38,523 nt of DNA from Ravibacter sp964559125. GTDB lineage: Bacteria; Bacteroidota; Bacteroidia; Cytophagales; Spirosomataceae. The DNA lies in the NCBI GenBank assembly GCA_964559125.1, contig CAZLGW010000045.1, positions 1 to 38,523 of the forward strand, read 5' to 3'. Both the position numbers and the translations under genes were made by a program. This document shows, in pieces, positions 8,085-16,538 of the stretch (position 1 is its first letter; each line of letters begins with the position of its first letter). The notes under the pieces are model-generated. The model was given only the letters and a program-made list of their open reading frames with translations, was not told the origin of the DNA and did no database searches.

Positions 8085-8828
8085 ATGGAAAGTGAGATTG
8101 TCAGAAAGCTGAAAATGGAGATCCTGGCTATGCAGGGAATGCAGCGGGTGGTGCATGGCCGTGGTATAGATGCCGGTCTGGGGCCTGTTACGGAGGCATT
8201 TCCCTGCGGGATATTTCCCGTCGGCATCCATGAATTTATCAGTACTTCGCCGGAATGTGCGGCTGCTACCTCGGGTTTTATGGCAAGCCTGCTGGGCAGT
8301 ACCGTACGGGCGGATGATACCTGCCTTTGGATCAGTAACGGGCGAACGTTGTTCCCCCCGGCTTTACGTTTTTTCGGGGGGAGTCCCGATCGTATCCTTT
8401 TCGTGGACAACAGGAAGCCGGCGGACTTATCCTGGATGATCGAGCAGGCGCTGAAATGTGATGCGCTCGGAGCAGTAGTGGGAGAGGTCACGGACCTGGA
8501 TCTTGCCCAATCGCGCCGCCTGCAACTGGCAGTGGAGCAAAGCCGGGTCAATTGCTTCCTGCATCGCTACCGGCCGAGGATCGCGTCTGCCATCGCGTCC
8601 GTCTGCCGGTGGAAAATACGGCCGGTACCCAGTATTCTGTATGAAGGCCTGCCGGGAGTCGGCTTCCCGGCCTGGGAGGTGACCCTTGAGAAAGTACGTA
8701 ACGGACAACCCGGAAGCTGGCGGATGCAATGGGTGGAAGATCATTTTGAAATGGTTGGGGATGAAAAGATACGTATCCATATGGTTCCGGCACCTGATGA
8801 CCGACCGGCACATCAGGCGGTATCCTGA
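8085..8828 (+). CDS. imuA: ImuA-like RecA-fold mutasome protein
   Basis: A 247-residue protein of the ImuA/SulA-like family, a RecA-like fold without a clear Walker A motif. Recognizable parts are PCGIFPVGIHEFIS near residue 44, the DTCLWISN strand, and DALGAVVGEVTDLDLAQSRRLQLAVEQS (about residues 126-153), which matches the RecA/ImuA L1-like region. ImuA proteins work with ImuB and DnaE2 in SOS-induced translesion synthesis, probably linking the complex to RecA. It is first in the damage operon and overlaps imuB by 68 bases. The start at 8085 fits; the family often begins close to this position. Confidence 0.85.
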   Translation: MESEIVRKLKMEILAMQGMQRVVHGRGIDAGLGPVTEAFPCGIFPVGIHEFISTSPECAAATSGFMASLLGSTVRADDTCLWISNGRTLFPPALRFFGGSPDRILFVDNRKPADLSWMIEQALKCDALGAVVGEVTDLDLAQSRRLQLAVEQSRVNCFLHRYRPRIASAIASVCRWKIRPVPSILYEGLPGVGFPAWEVTLEKVRNGQPGSWRMQWVEDHFEMVGDEKIRIHMVPAPDDRPAHQAVS

Positions 8829-10257
8829 TCTGCGGGGTGTTCCTTTCGTGATAGCGGCGCCTCAGCGCGGGCGTATGGTCGTAACAGCTTCCAGTGTCGC
8901 GGCGGAAGCTTTGGCTATTGAAACGGGAATGGTCGTTGCTGATGCCCGGGCGGCTTTTCCCGGGTTGGAAGTGGTGGAAGATAGCGGAACGTTGCCCGAA
9001 AAGATACTGTCTGCCTTTGCGGAATGGGCTATCCGCTTTACCCCGGTAGTAGCTATTGATTCGCCCGACGGTTTGCTGCTGGATGCAACGGGCTGTCCCC
9101 ATCTGTGGGGGGGAGAGCGACCTTACCTGGAAGACATTGCCGGGAAGATGACGGAATTGGGGTACGATGTCAGGCTGGGGATGGCCGGTACGCCCGGTGT
9201 GGCCTGGGCGATAGCGCGGTATGGAGGCGGGAAGTCGATTGTTCCGCCCGAAGAAGACAGAGACGCGATATTACCGCTCCCGCCGGCAGCTTTGCGTATT
9301 GCCCCGGAGATAGTCGAAAAGCTGCATAAGCTGGGACTGACCCGGATCGGAAAGTTTATTGATATGCCCCGCAGCGTGCTGCGTCGGCGGTTTGGGCAAA
9401 GCCTGCCGGATCGTATCGACCAGGTAACAGGGGTAGCGGCTGAGGTGATCCACCCGGTTGTGCCGGTACCGCCTTACCACGAGCGCCTGCCCTGCCTGGA
9501 GCCTGTCCGTACGGCAACTGCGATCCGCATTGCAATCGAGCGTTTACTGGAAACCTTGTGTACGCGTTTGGCAGAAGAAAATAAAGGTCTTCAGAAGGCG
9601 GTGCTGAAAACTTTCCGGGTGGACGGGAAAACGCAGGAAATAACGATCTGGACCTATAGTCCGTCGTGTAACATACGCCACTTGTTCAGGCTTTTTGAAC
9701 TGAAAATCGCAACGATTGAGCCTGACCTCGGAATTGAGCTTTTTGTGCTGGAAGCGCCGGTAGTAGCAGCTATCCCACCACTGCAGGAAAGCCTGTGGAG
9801 CCTTACGGGGAGCCATAATCATGCGGCTATCGCCGGGCTGCTCGACCGTATCGCCGGGCGGGGCGGGCCAGGCATTATCCGCCGCTACCTGCCGGCAGAG
9901 CATCATTGGCCCGAAAGATCGGTGAAGGAAGCGCGCTCATTGGAAGAAAAGCCGCAGACGGGCTGGCGTACCGACCGTCCCAGGCCCGTACACCTGGCGC
10001 CCAACCCCGAGCCGATCGAGGTCACCGCCCCGGTTCCGGATTACCCGCCCGTACTTTTCCGTTATAAAGGAGAGGTACATAACATCCGGAAAGCCGACGG
10101 GCCCGAACGCATTGAGCAGGAATGGTGGATCAGCGACGGGCTGCACCGCGATTACTACGTGGTGGAAGACGAACAGGGGGCCCGTTACTGGATCTTCCGG
10201 TCGGGGCATTATGAGGAAGGATTATCTAAATGGTTTTTACATGGTTTTTTTGCATGA
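8761..10257 (+). CDS. imuB: ImuB, catalytically dead Y-family polymerase homologue
   Basis: A 498-residue DinB/UmuC-like protein starting KRYVSIWFRHLMTDRH. The Y-family palm is recognizable (RGVPFVIAAPQRGRMVVTAS, about 23-42), but the first catalytic Asp is replaced (SIWF instead of the usual D-x-D-x-F-F). The second motif reads AIDSPDGLLLD, without the SxDE acidic pair, as in other ImuB proteins. Helix-hairpin-helix and little-finger-like parts follow, then a C-terminal extension that in ImuB binds the beta clamp and DnaE2. I place the start at ATG 8761; an upstream in-frame ATG at 8686 would translate imuA sequence. Second gene of the mutasome operon. Confidence 0.9.
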   Translation: MKRYVSIWFRHLMTDRHIRRYPDLRGVPFVIAAPQRGRMVVTASSVAAEALAIETGMVVADARAAFPGLEVVEDSGTLPEKILSAFAEWAIRFTPVVAIDSPDGLLLDATGCPHLWGGERPYLEDIAGKMTELGYDVRLGMAGTPGVAWAIARYGGGKSIVPPEEDRDAILPLPPAALRIAPEIVEKLHKLGLTRIGKFIDMPRSVLRRRFGQSLPDRIDQVTGVAAEVIHPVVPVPPYHERLPCLEPVRTATAIRIAIERLLETLCTRLAEENKGLQKAVLKTFRVDGKTQEITIWTYSPSCNIRHLFRLFELKIATIEPDLGIELFVLEAPVVAAIPPLQESLWSLTGSHNHAAIAGLLDRIAGRGGPGIIRRYLPAEHHWPERSVKEARSLEEKPQTGWRTDRPRPVHLAPNPEPIEVTAPVPDYPPVLFRYKGEVHNIRKADGPERIEQEWWISDGLHRDYYVVEDEQGARYWIFRSGHYEEGLSKWFLHGFFA

Positions 10258-10276
10258 AATCTAAATAACTGTCAAA

Positions 10277-10651
10277 ATGAAAAGCAAAATTTTGGGACTG
10301 AGAACAACGATCTACAAAGTGAGTGACCTTACTGCAGCCAAAGAATGGTATTCGAAAGCTTTTGATACGCAACCCTACTTTGACGAGCCTTTCTACATTG
10401 GGTTTGACATTGGCGGGTATGAGCTGGGACTACAACCGGAGGAAAATATCCCGATTGAAAAAGCAGAGAGTGTCCTTACATATTGGGGTGTAGAGGATAT
10501 TGACGAAGAATATGCCCGTTTCATTACTTTGGGTGCCAAAGAACATGAACAGTCTCAGAATGTCGGAGAAGATATTGTCGTGGGGTCTGTCAGAGATCCC
10601 TGGGGAAATATTATCGGGTTGATATATAATCCGCATTTCAAAGTAGTGTGA
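10277..10651 (+). CDS. VOC (glyoxalase/bleomycin-resistance fold) protein
   Basis: A 124-residue vicinal-oxygen-chelate protein beginning ILGLRTTIYKVSDL and containing AKEWYSKAF, GFDIGGYELGLQP and the C-terminal VRDPWGNIIGLIYNP, all typical of the VOC fold. Substrate unknown. It lies 19 bases after imuB and its TGA overlaps an ATG (10651) of dnaE2 as TGATG, so it is cotranscribed with, and perhaps translationally coupled to, the mutasome. This is not part of the standard imuA-imuB-dnaE2 set, so it is an accessory gene here. A role in damage detoxification is only an inference from position. Confidence 0.85.
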   Translation: MKSKILGLRTTIYKVSDLTAAKEWYSKAFDTQPYFDEPFYIGFDIGGYELGLQPEENIPIEKAESVLTYWGVEDIDEEYARFITLGAKEHEQSQNVGEDIVVGSVRDPWGNIIGLIYNPHFKVV

Positions 10652-13600
10652 TGAGAGCTTTGACCACTCCCCATCCTCTTGCTACTTTTTCCGCTCGTTG
10701 GCCTCCCCCTCCTTCCGAAGGAGGGGGCCGGGGGGTGGTCTACACCGAGCTCCAGGTTACCACCAACTTCACTTTCCTCCGTGGCGCCTCCCATCCGGAA
10801 GAGCTCGTTGACCGGGCTGTCGATCTGGGTTATAAAAAGATTGCGATTACCGACCGGAATACTTTTGCCGGTATCGTCCGCGGTCATGTGGCCGCTAAAA
10901 AAGCAGGGATTAAGATTATCCCCGCCTGCCGGCTCGACCTGACGGACGGGCCTAGCCTTCTGGCGTACCCGACCGACCAGGAAGCATATTCGCGACTCTC
11001 GGGCCTGCTTTCCACCGGGAATCTGCGTACCGAAAAAGGGAAATGCGAACTGTACAGAGAGGATGTCTACGCGCACGCAAAAGGGATGAAATTTGCAGTA
11101 GTACCCCCATCTTCTCTAAACAGGCAGTTTGAGCTTGAGCCGTCTTTCGAAAAAATCCTTGACCAGTACCGGGAAGCATTAGGCAAAGATCTGTACCTGG
11201 CTGTCAGCAGACCCTACATGGGCGATGATCAGAAGCTGGTGTACCGGCTCGGCCAGCTCGCCGGCCGGCTGGATATCCCGCTGGTGGCTACTAACGACGT
11301 CTACTACCATATCCCGGAGCGAAGGCAATTGCAGGACGTGATCACCTGTGTCCGGGAGAAATGCACGATTTACGATGCCGGGTTCCGGCTGCATCAGAAT
11401 GCGGAGCGGTACCTGAAACCGGCGGAAGAGATGGCCCGGCTGTTCCGCCAATATCCCGACGCGATACGGCGTACACAGGAGATAGCGGAAGCCTGTACGT
11501 TCTCACTCGACAGCCTGAAGTATGTGTATCCCCACGAGCTGACCAGCGATGGGCGTACGCCGCAACAGGAGCTGGAATTCCTCACCTGGAAAGGAGCCCG
11601 GCGACGCTTTGGAGAAAATATCCCGGAGAAATATGCCGGTTTGATCCGTATGGAGCTGGAATTTATGGAGCGGAAAAACTACGCCTCCTATTTTCTGACG
11701 GTGTATGACCTGGTCCGTTATGCCGAAAAGAGCAACATACTGTGCCAGGGGCGTGGCTCTGCGGCCAATTCCATCGTATGTTATTGCCTTGGCATCACTT
11801 CGGTAGATCCTGACAAGACCAGGCTTCTTTTTGCCCGGTTTATGTCGGATGCCCGCGATGAGCCGCCGGATATCGATGTGGATTTTGAGCACGAGCGCAG
11901 GGAAGAGGTAATGCAGTATGTCTATCAGAAATACGGTCGCGACCGCGCCGGGATCGTAGCTACCGTGACGCAACTACGACGCAAGGGCGCTATACGTGAT
12001 ATCGGGAAGGCGATGGGGATGTCGGTCGATGCCATTAACCGGCTTTCCAAATCGATGTACGAGTTTACCGATGAATGGCGGGACGGAGACCAGCTTTCAG
12101 TAGAAGGGTTTGATCCAAAGGATCCGCATTTGCGGAAGGTGATGGAGCTGATGGATCAGTATGTGGGTTTTCCCCGGCAGTTGGGGCAGCATACGGGCGG
12201 ATTTGTAATTACGGAAGGAAAGCTCTCCGACCTGTGCCCGATCCTCAACGCACGCATGGAAGACCGCACCTGTATTGAGTGGGATAAAGACGACATAGAG
12301 GCGCTGGGCTTCCTGAAGGTAGACGTGCTGGCGTTGGGCATGCTGACCTGTGTCCGTAAGGCATTCGACCTGATCAAAGCACATTACGGGATTCAGTATA
12401 CGCTTGCAAGTGTTCCGCAGGATGATGATAAAGTATATGAAATGATCAGCGCCGCTGACACGATCGGGGTGTTCCAGATCGAAAGCCGGGGACAGATGTC
12501 GATGTTGCCGAGGCTGCGGCCGAAGTGCTTTTATGATCTGGTGATTGAAGTAGCCATCGTGCGTCCCGGGCCGATACAGGGCGATATGGTACATCCGTAC
12601 CTGCGCCGGAGGAACGAGGAAGAACCGGTGGAATACCCGTCGGAAGAACTGAGGGAAATCCTGGAGCGTACGAAGGGAGTTCCTCTTTTTCAGGAGCAGG
12701 CCATGGAGATAGCGATTGTAGCGGCAGGGTTTACACCCGCAGAGGCTGATGGATTGAGGCGGAGTATGGCAACTTTTAAATCGAAGGGGAAAGTGAGCTA
12801 CTATGAAAAAAAGCTTGTCGATGGTATGATCGGCAAAGGCTATACAGAGGAATTCGCCCGACGGGTGTTCAAGCAGATAGAGGGTTTCGGAAGCTACGGT
12901 TTCCCGGAAAGTCATGCCGCCAGCTTTGCATTACTGGTCTATATATCGAGTTGGATCAAATATTATTATCCCGAAGTGTTTGCCGCATCGTTGCTCAACA
13001 GCATGCCGATGGGGTTTTACCAACCGGCCCAGATCGTGATCGATGCACAGAATCATGATGCAGACGTCCGCCCCGTTGATGTGAATCATTCGGATTGGGA
13101 TAATACACTGGAGGAAAAGGAAGGCGCTCGCTGTGGGCTGAGGTTGGGTTTCCGGCAGGTGAAAGGACTGAATGAGGAAGATATGGAAAAGCTATGTAAA
13201 GGAAGGACAAAACCCTATACCCGTGTGTATCATTTGCTGGAAGCCGGTGTGCAACTGTCGGCGCTGGAGCGACTGGCCGACGCGGATGCTTTCCGTTCAA
13301 TGGGGCTTGACAGGCGACAGGCTTTATGGGAAATCTCCGCATTGGCCGATACCCCCGCCGGACTATTTGCCGGTCAGCCTTCGGAAAATGAATTCGAGGA
13401 ACCGGTAGCCCTTCCGAAAATGAGGCGCGGAGAGCATGTCATACAAGATTACACGTATTTATCGCTTTCGCTGAAGGCGCACCCGGTTAGCTTTGTGCGT
13501 CGGGAGCTTTATCAGCAGCGGGTGCTGACCGCCGCTGAACTTAAAGATTGGCCCGACGGGACATGGGTACGCGTGGCCGGGCTGGTACTGGTACGCCAGC

Positions 13601-13941
13601 GACCCTCTACGGCTACAGGGGTCTGCTTTATCACGATCGAAGATGAGACCGGCACTGCCAACCTGGTGGTTTTCGAAAAGCTTTTCCAGCAGTACCGCAG
13701 CCAGATCGTACGCGCACGCCTGCTGATGGCAGAAGGGAAGCTGCAGCGGGAAGGAAAAGTGATCCATGTCTCGATACGCCGGTGCTACGATCAGAGCGGG
13801 CTTTTGCAGAAGCTGGGGATTACAGAGGATGAGAAGGAGGAAAGCAGGCAGAAAGGGAAGAAGTTAGTTAAAAATGAAAAGTTGAAAGTGGATAATGGGG
13901 TGCAGATGGAGATTTTTCCGAAGGGGAGGAATTTTCATTGA
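10651..13941 (+). CDS. dnaE2: Error-prone DNA polymerase DnaE2
   Basis: A C-family polymerase of about 1096 residues acting with ImuA/ImuB in mutagenic translesion synthesis. The N-terminal PHP domain reads YTELQVTTNFTFLRGASHPEEL, where the metal-binding HxH of DnaE1 is replaced as usual in DnaE2. The palm has the catalytic PDIDVDF, and the OB fold lies near the C-terminus (WVRVAGLVLVRQRPSTATG). ATG at 10651 overlaps the VOC stop, but the first 28 residues are encoded by a palindromic repeat. A GTG at 10735 (VVYTELQV) restores the family's normal start. The last ~25 residues (KKLVKNEKLKVDNG...) also look repeat-derived. Homology therefore supports about 10735-13860. Confidence 0.95.
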   Translation: MRALTTPHPLATFSARWPPPPSEGGGRGVVYTELQVTTNFTFLRGASHPEELVDRAVDLGYKKIAITDRNTFAGIVRGHVAAKKAGIKIIPACRLDLTDGPSLLAYPTDQEAYSRLSGLLSTGNLRTEKGKCELYREDVYAHAKGMKFAVVPPSSLNRQFELEPSFEKILDQYREALGKDLYLAVSRPYMGDDQKLVYRLGQLAGRLDIPLVATNDVYYHIPERRQLQDVITCVREKCTIYDAGFRLHQNAERYLKPAEEMARLFRQYPDAIRRTQEIAEACTFSLDSLKYVYPHELTSDGRTPQQELEFLTWKGARRRFGENIPEKYAGLIRMELEFMERKNYASYFLTVYDLVRYAEKSNILCQGRGSAANSIVCYCLGITSVDPDKTRLLFARFMSDARDEPPDIDVDFEHERREEVMQYVYQKYGRDRAGIVATVTQLRRKGAIRDIGKAMGMSVDAINRLSKSMYEFTDEWRDGDQLSVEGFDPKDPHLRKVMELMDQYVGFPRQLGQHTGGFVITEGKLSDLCPILNARMEDRTCIEWDKDDIEALGFLKVDVLALGMLTCVRKAFDLIKAHYGIQYTLASVPQDDDKVYEMISAADTIGVFQIESRGQMSMLPRLRPKCFYDLVIEVAIVRPGPIQGDMVHPYLRRRNEEEPVEYPSEELREILERTKGVPLFQEQAMEIAIVAAGFTPAEADGLRRSMATFKSKGKVSYYEKKLVDGMIGKGYTEEFARRVFKQIEGFGSYGFPESHAASFALLVYISSWIKYYYPEVFAASLLNSMPMGFYQPAQIVIDAQNHDADVRPVDVNHSDWDNTLEEKEGARCGLRLGFRQVKGLNEEDMEKLCKGRTKPYTRVYHLLEAGVQLSALERLADADAFRSMGLDRRQALWEISALADTPAGLFAGQPSENEFEEPVALPKMRRGEHVIQDYTYLSLSLKAHPVSFVRRELYQQRVLTAAELKDWPDGTWVRVAGLVLVRQRPSTATGVCFITIEDETGTANLVVFEKLFQQYRSQIVRARLLMAEGKLQREGKVIHVSIRRCYDQSGLLQKLGITEDEKEESRQKGKKLVKNEKLKVDNGVQMEIFPKGRNFH
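10700..10740. repeat. GC-rich palindromic repeat at the dnaE2 start
   Basis: CCCCCTCCTTC (10705-10715) and GAAGGAGGGGG (10717-10727) form a perfect 11-bp inverted repeat around one base, followed by CCGGGGGGTGG. A half-copy (GGAGGGGTCGGGGGTGG) occurs at 13944-13960 right after dnaE2. Repeats of this form are common in Bacteroidota intergenic DNA. Here it is in frame with dnaE2 and supplies its possible GTG start. Confidence 0.75.
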
Positions 13942-13943
13942 GA

Positions 13944-13960
13944 GGAGGGGTCGGGGGTGG
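13944..13960. repeat. Half-copy of the GC-rich palindromic repeat
   Basis: GGAGGGGTCGGGGGTGG follows the dnaE2 stop (13939-13941) and matches the right arm and tail of the copy at 10721-10739. The left arm is absent. It lies in the 51-base spacer before the DUF5686 gene. Confidence 0.55.
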
Positions 13961-13992
13961 TTCTCCCATTTTTTTACTACATTGCATCCTAT

Positions 13993-16515
13993 ATGACAGC
14001 AATAAGGAAATTTATACTTTTCCTGGTTTTTATTTCAGCGATCTACCCGTGGGAAGGGCAGGGCCAATCTTTGTATAAGATAAAAGGACGGGTAACTGAT
14101 GCTGCTACGGGAGAAGGAGTTCCGTTTGCTTCTGTTGCTATAATGTCTTCTTTCTCAGGAGGGAATACTGATTTTGATGGGTATTATGAGATTACTTATA
14201 CCCCTCCGGCTGATTCAATTTTTGTAACAAGCGTAGGCTACCGGAAAAGTACAAAGGGAATTGTACGGAATCAAGCTGAGCAGACCATAGACTTCCAGAT
14301 GGCCGCAGAACCGTATGCGCTCAGGGAGGTGGTAGTCAGGGCGGGAGAGAACCCGGCATGGGCGGTGCTCAGGAAGGTCGTGGCAGCCCGGAAAGTCAAT
14401 AATCCCGACAGGCAGACTGCTTCGCAATATGAAAGCTATACCAGGACGCAGATAGATGTAAATAAGCTTACCGATAAGTTCAAAAGCAGGAAGTCGGTAA
14501 AGCAGATAACCGATATCATTGACCGTTTCGAGGAGGTAAAAGGAGAGGAAGGGGAAACGGTGGTTCCCGTTTTTATTTCAGAGTCGGTGTCGGAAGTTTT
14601 TCTCCGGAATGACCCGCTGAAGCGAAAAGAGGTGATCCGGAAAACCCAGGTTTCGGGAGTCGGTATGGACGACAGCGGACTGGTTTCCCAGGTGATAGGC
14701 TCCTCGTTCCAGCAATATAATTTCTATAAGGACTGGCTGAGGATCCTTGAGAAGGATTTTGTTTCTCCTATATCGGACAACTGGAAGCTTTATTATGAAT
14801 ATTTTCTTGCCGACAGCATTCCTAACGGCGGAGGGTATGATTATAAGATAGAATTTGAGCCGAAAAGAGCGCAGGACCTGGCCTTTACAGGAACTATGTG
14901 GGTCGACGGCGAAAGCTACGCGCTCACACAGATAGACGTATCCATACTGCCACAGACGAATATCAACTATATAGATGCCCTCAGAATTCAGCAGGAATAC
15001 GGGCAGCCGGAAGAAGGATCGGCCTGGATGCCCCTGAAGACCAGGGTGCTGATAGACGTTGAGCAGATCAATAAAACCGCTCCGGGTCTGCTTCTTAAGT
15101 TTTATACCGCCAACAGCGCGTTTGTGCTCGACCAGCCCAGGCATCCGAAATTTTACGATACCGGCATCGAGCTTAGCGCCGACTATATGGATTCGGATGC
15201 GGACTACTGGCAGTCGAAGCGCCCCGAGAATCTGTCTGCTGCCGAGAGGCTGTCGTTCCAGGTGATCGACTCCATTTCCAATGTGCCTATGATCAGGACC
15301 TACACCGAGGTGCTGAACATCTTTGTGAACGGCTACAAGAATATCGACAAGCTGAACCTGGACTTTGGGCCGTATCTCTATGCCTACGCATTTAACAATG
15401 TAGAAGGGCACAGGCTGCGGCTGGGGATAAAGACCGATGAGGGATTCAGTAAAAAATGGATAGTGAGCGGCTACGGAGCATATGGCTTCAAGGACAGGGA
15501 ATTTAAATACAGGTTGGGAATCGACCATATTTTTTCGAGAAAACCCTGGACGACAGGCGGCGTGCATTACCAGTACGATATAGAGCGGATGGGGTTAACC
15601 AGGGAAACCATCGGGACGAGTACTATTTTCGGCGCTTTCTCACGATACGGCAATTTCAGGCGCGCCTACATGCAGAGCGACGCATACCTGTACCTGAAAC
15701 GGGAGATCGCCAAAGGCCTGACGCACCAGATCACCCTCAGGAACAGGACTTTCGATCCGCTTTTCCCGTTTTACTACCGTACCGACCTCAGCCAGGGCGA
15801 TAATTCGCCGGTTAGTAGCTTTTACCGCACTACCGAGCTGGAGTTTGAAACCAGGCTCGCCCATCGTGAAACTTTCCTGCATAACAATAACGAGCGGATC
15901 AGCCTGGGCAATGCAAATGCACCTGTGGTATCTATCAGGTATGCCATTGGCCTGAAAGGGATGTTCGGAGGCGATTTTCACTACCACAAGCTGAGGCTCA
16001 ATGTAAAGCAGAGCTTCCGTTTGGGATTTGTCGGGCGGACTACCTATGAAGCCAATTTCGGGTATATTCCCTCAGAGCTCCCTTATCCGATGTTATATAC
16101 GCCTTTAGGCAACGAATCGTGGTTTTACGTAGAAAATGCCTTTAACCTGATGAATTACTTCGAATTTATCAGCGACCGGTATGCTACCCTGCGGATAGAA
16201 CATGACGACAACGGGTTTGTTTTGAACAGGATACCGGCTATCCGGCGGTTAAAGCTGAGGCTGCTCGCCACGGGAAGATTGTACTATGGCGACCTGAGCT
16301 CGGGCAACCGGAATATTACACCGACCCACGATCCGTCAGGGAACCCGGTTGAGACCTTTAAAACACTCAGAGGACAACCCTATATGGAAGTAGGATACGG
16401 GATCAACAATATTTTCAGGGTAGGCAGAATAGATTTTGTCCACCGGCTGACTTACAGGAACGAGCCTGAAATAAGCAAATTCGGAGTGAAGGTATCGTTC
16501 TGGTTTAATATCTGA
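13993..16515 (+). CDS. DUF5686-family outer-membrane protein with carboxypeptidase-like regulatory domain
   Basis: An 840-residue protein. A signal peptide (TAIRKFILFLVFISAIYPW...GQGQS) is followed by a CarboxypepD_reg-like beta-sandwich (about residues 28-115) with GRVTDAATGEGVPFASV. The large remainder has DUF5686 features: a middle region with repeated aromatic/charged strands, then a beta-barrel-like C-terminus ending in KFGVKVSFWFNI with a terminal aromatic pattern typical of outer-membrane insertion. The start at 13993 gives the signal peptide directly; the longer frame from 13957 runs through intergenic repeat. Function of the family is unknown. It stands alone and is not clearly in an operon with dnaE2. 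Confidence 0.85.
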   Translation: MTAIRKFILFLVFISAIYPWEGQGQSLYKIKGRVTDAATGEGVPFASVAIMSSFSGGNTDFDGYYEITYTPPADSIFVTSVGYRKSTKGIVRNQAEQTIDFQMAAEPYALREVVVRAGENPAWAVLRKVVAARKVNNPDRQTASQYESYTRTQIDVNKLTDKFKSRKSVKQITDIIDRFEEVKGEEGETVVPVFISESVSEVFLRNDPLKRKEVIRKTQVSGVGMDDSGLVSQVIGSSFQQYNFYKDWLRILEKDFVSPISDNWKLYYEYFLADSIPNGGGYDYKIEFEPKRAQDLAFTGTMWVDGESYALTQIDVSILPQTNINYIDALRIQQEYGQPEEGSAWMPLKTRVLIDVEQINKTAPGLLLKFYTANSAFVLDQPRHPKFYDTGIELSADYMDSDADYWQSKRPENLSAAERLSFQVIDSISNVPMIRTYTEVLNIFVNGYKNIDKLNLDFGPYLYAYAFNNVEGHRLRLGIKTDEGFSKKWIVSGYGAYGFKDREFKYRLGIDHIFSRKPWTTGGVHYQYDIERMGLTRETIGTSTIFGAFSRYGNFRRAYMQSDAYLYLKREIAKGLTHQITLRNRTFDPLFPFYYRTDLSQGDNSPVSSFYRTTELEFETRLAHRETFLHNNNERISLGNANAPVVSIRYAIGLKGMFGGDFHYHKLRLNVKQSFRLGFVGRTTYEANFGYIPSELPYPMLYTPLGNESWFYVENAFNLMNYFEFISDRYATLRIEHDDNGFVLNRIPAIRRLKLRLLATGRLYYGDLSSGNRNITPTHDPSGNPVETFKTLRGQPYMEVGYGINNIFRVGRIDFVHRLTYRNEPEISKFGVKVSFWFNI

Positions 16516-16538
16516 GGCCGGCTGTCGGCCGTCAGCTT

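Noticed and set aside
12097..12915. Minus-strand frame in dnaE2
   Set aside because: Falls inside the polymerase palm-finger region, where the plus-strand sequence is conserved; a shadow only.
14578..15567. Minus-strand frame across the DUF5686 gene
   Set aside because: Shadow of a gene with a signal peptide and conserved domains; no recognisable protein.
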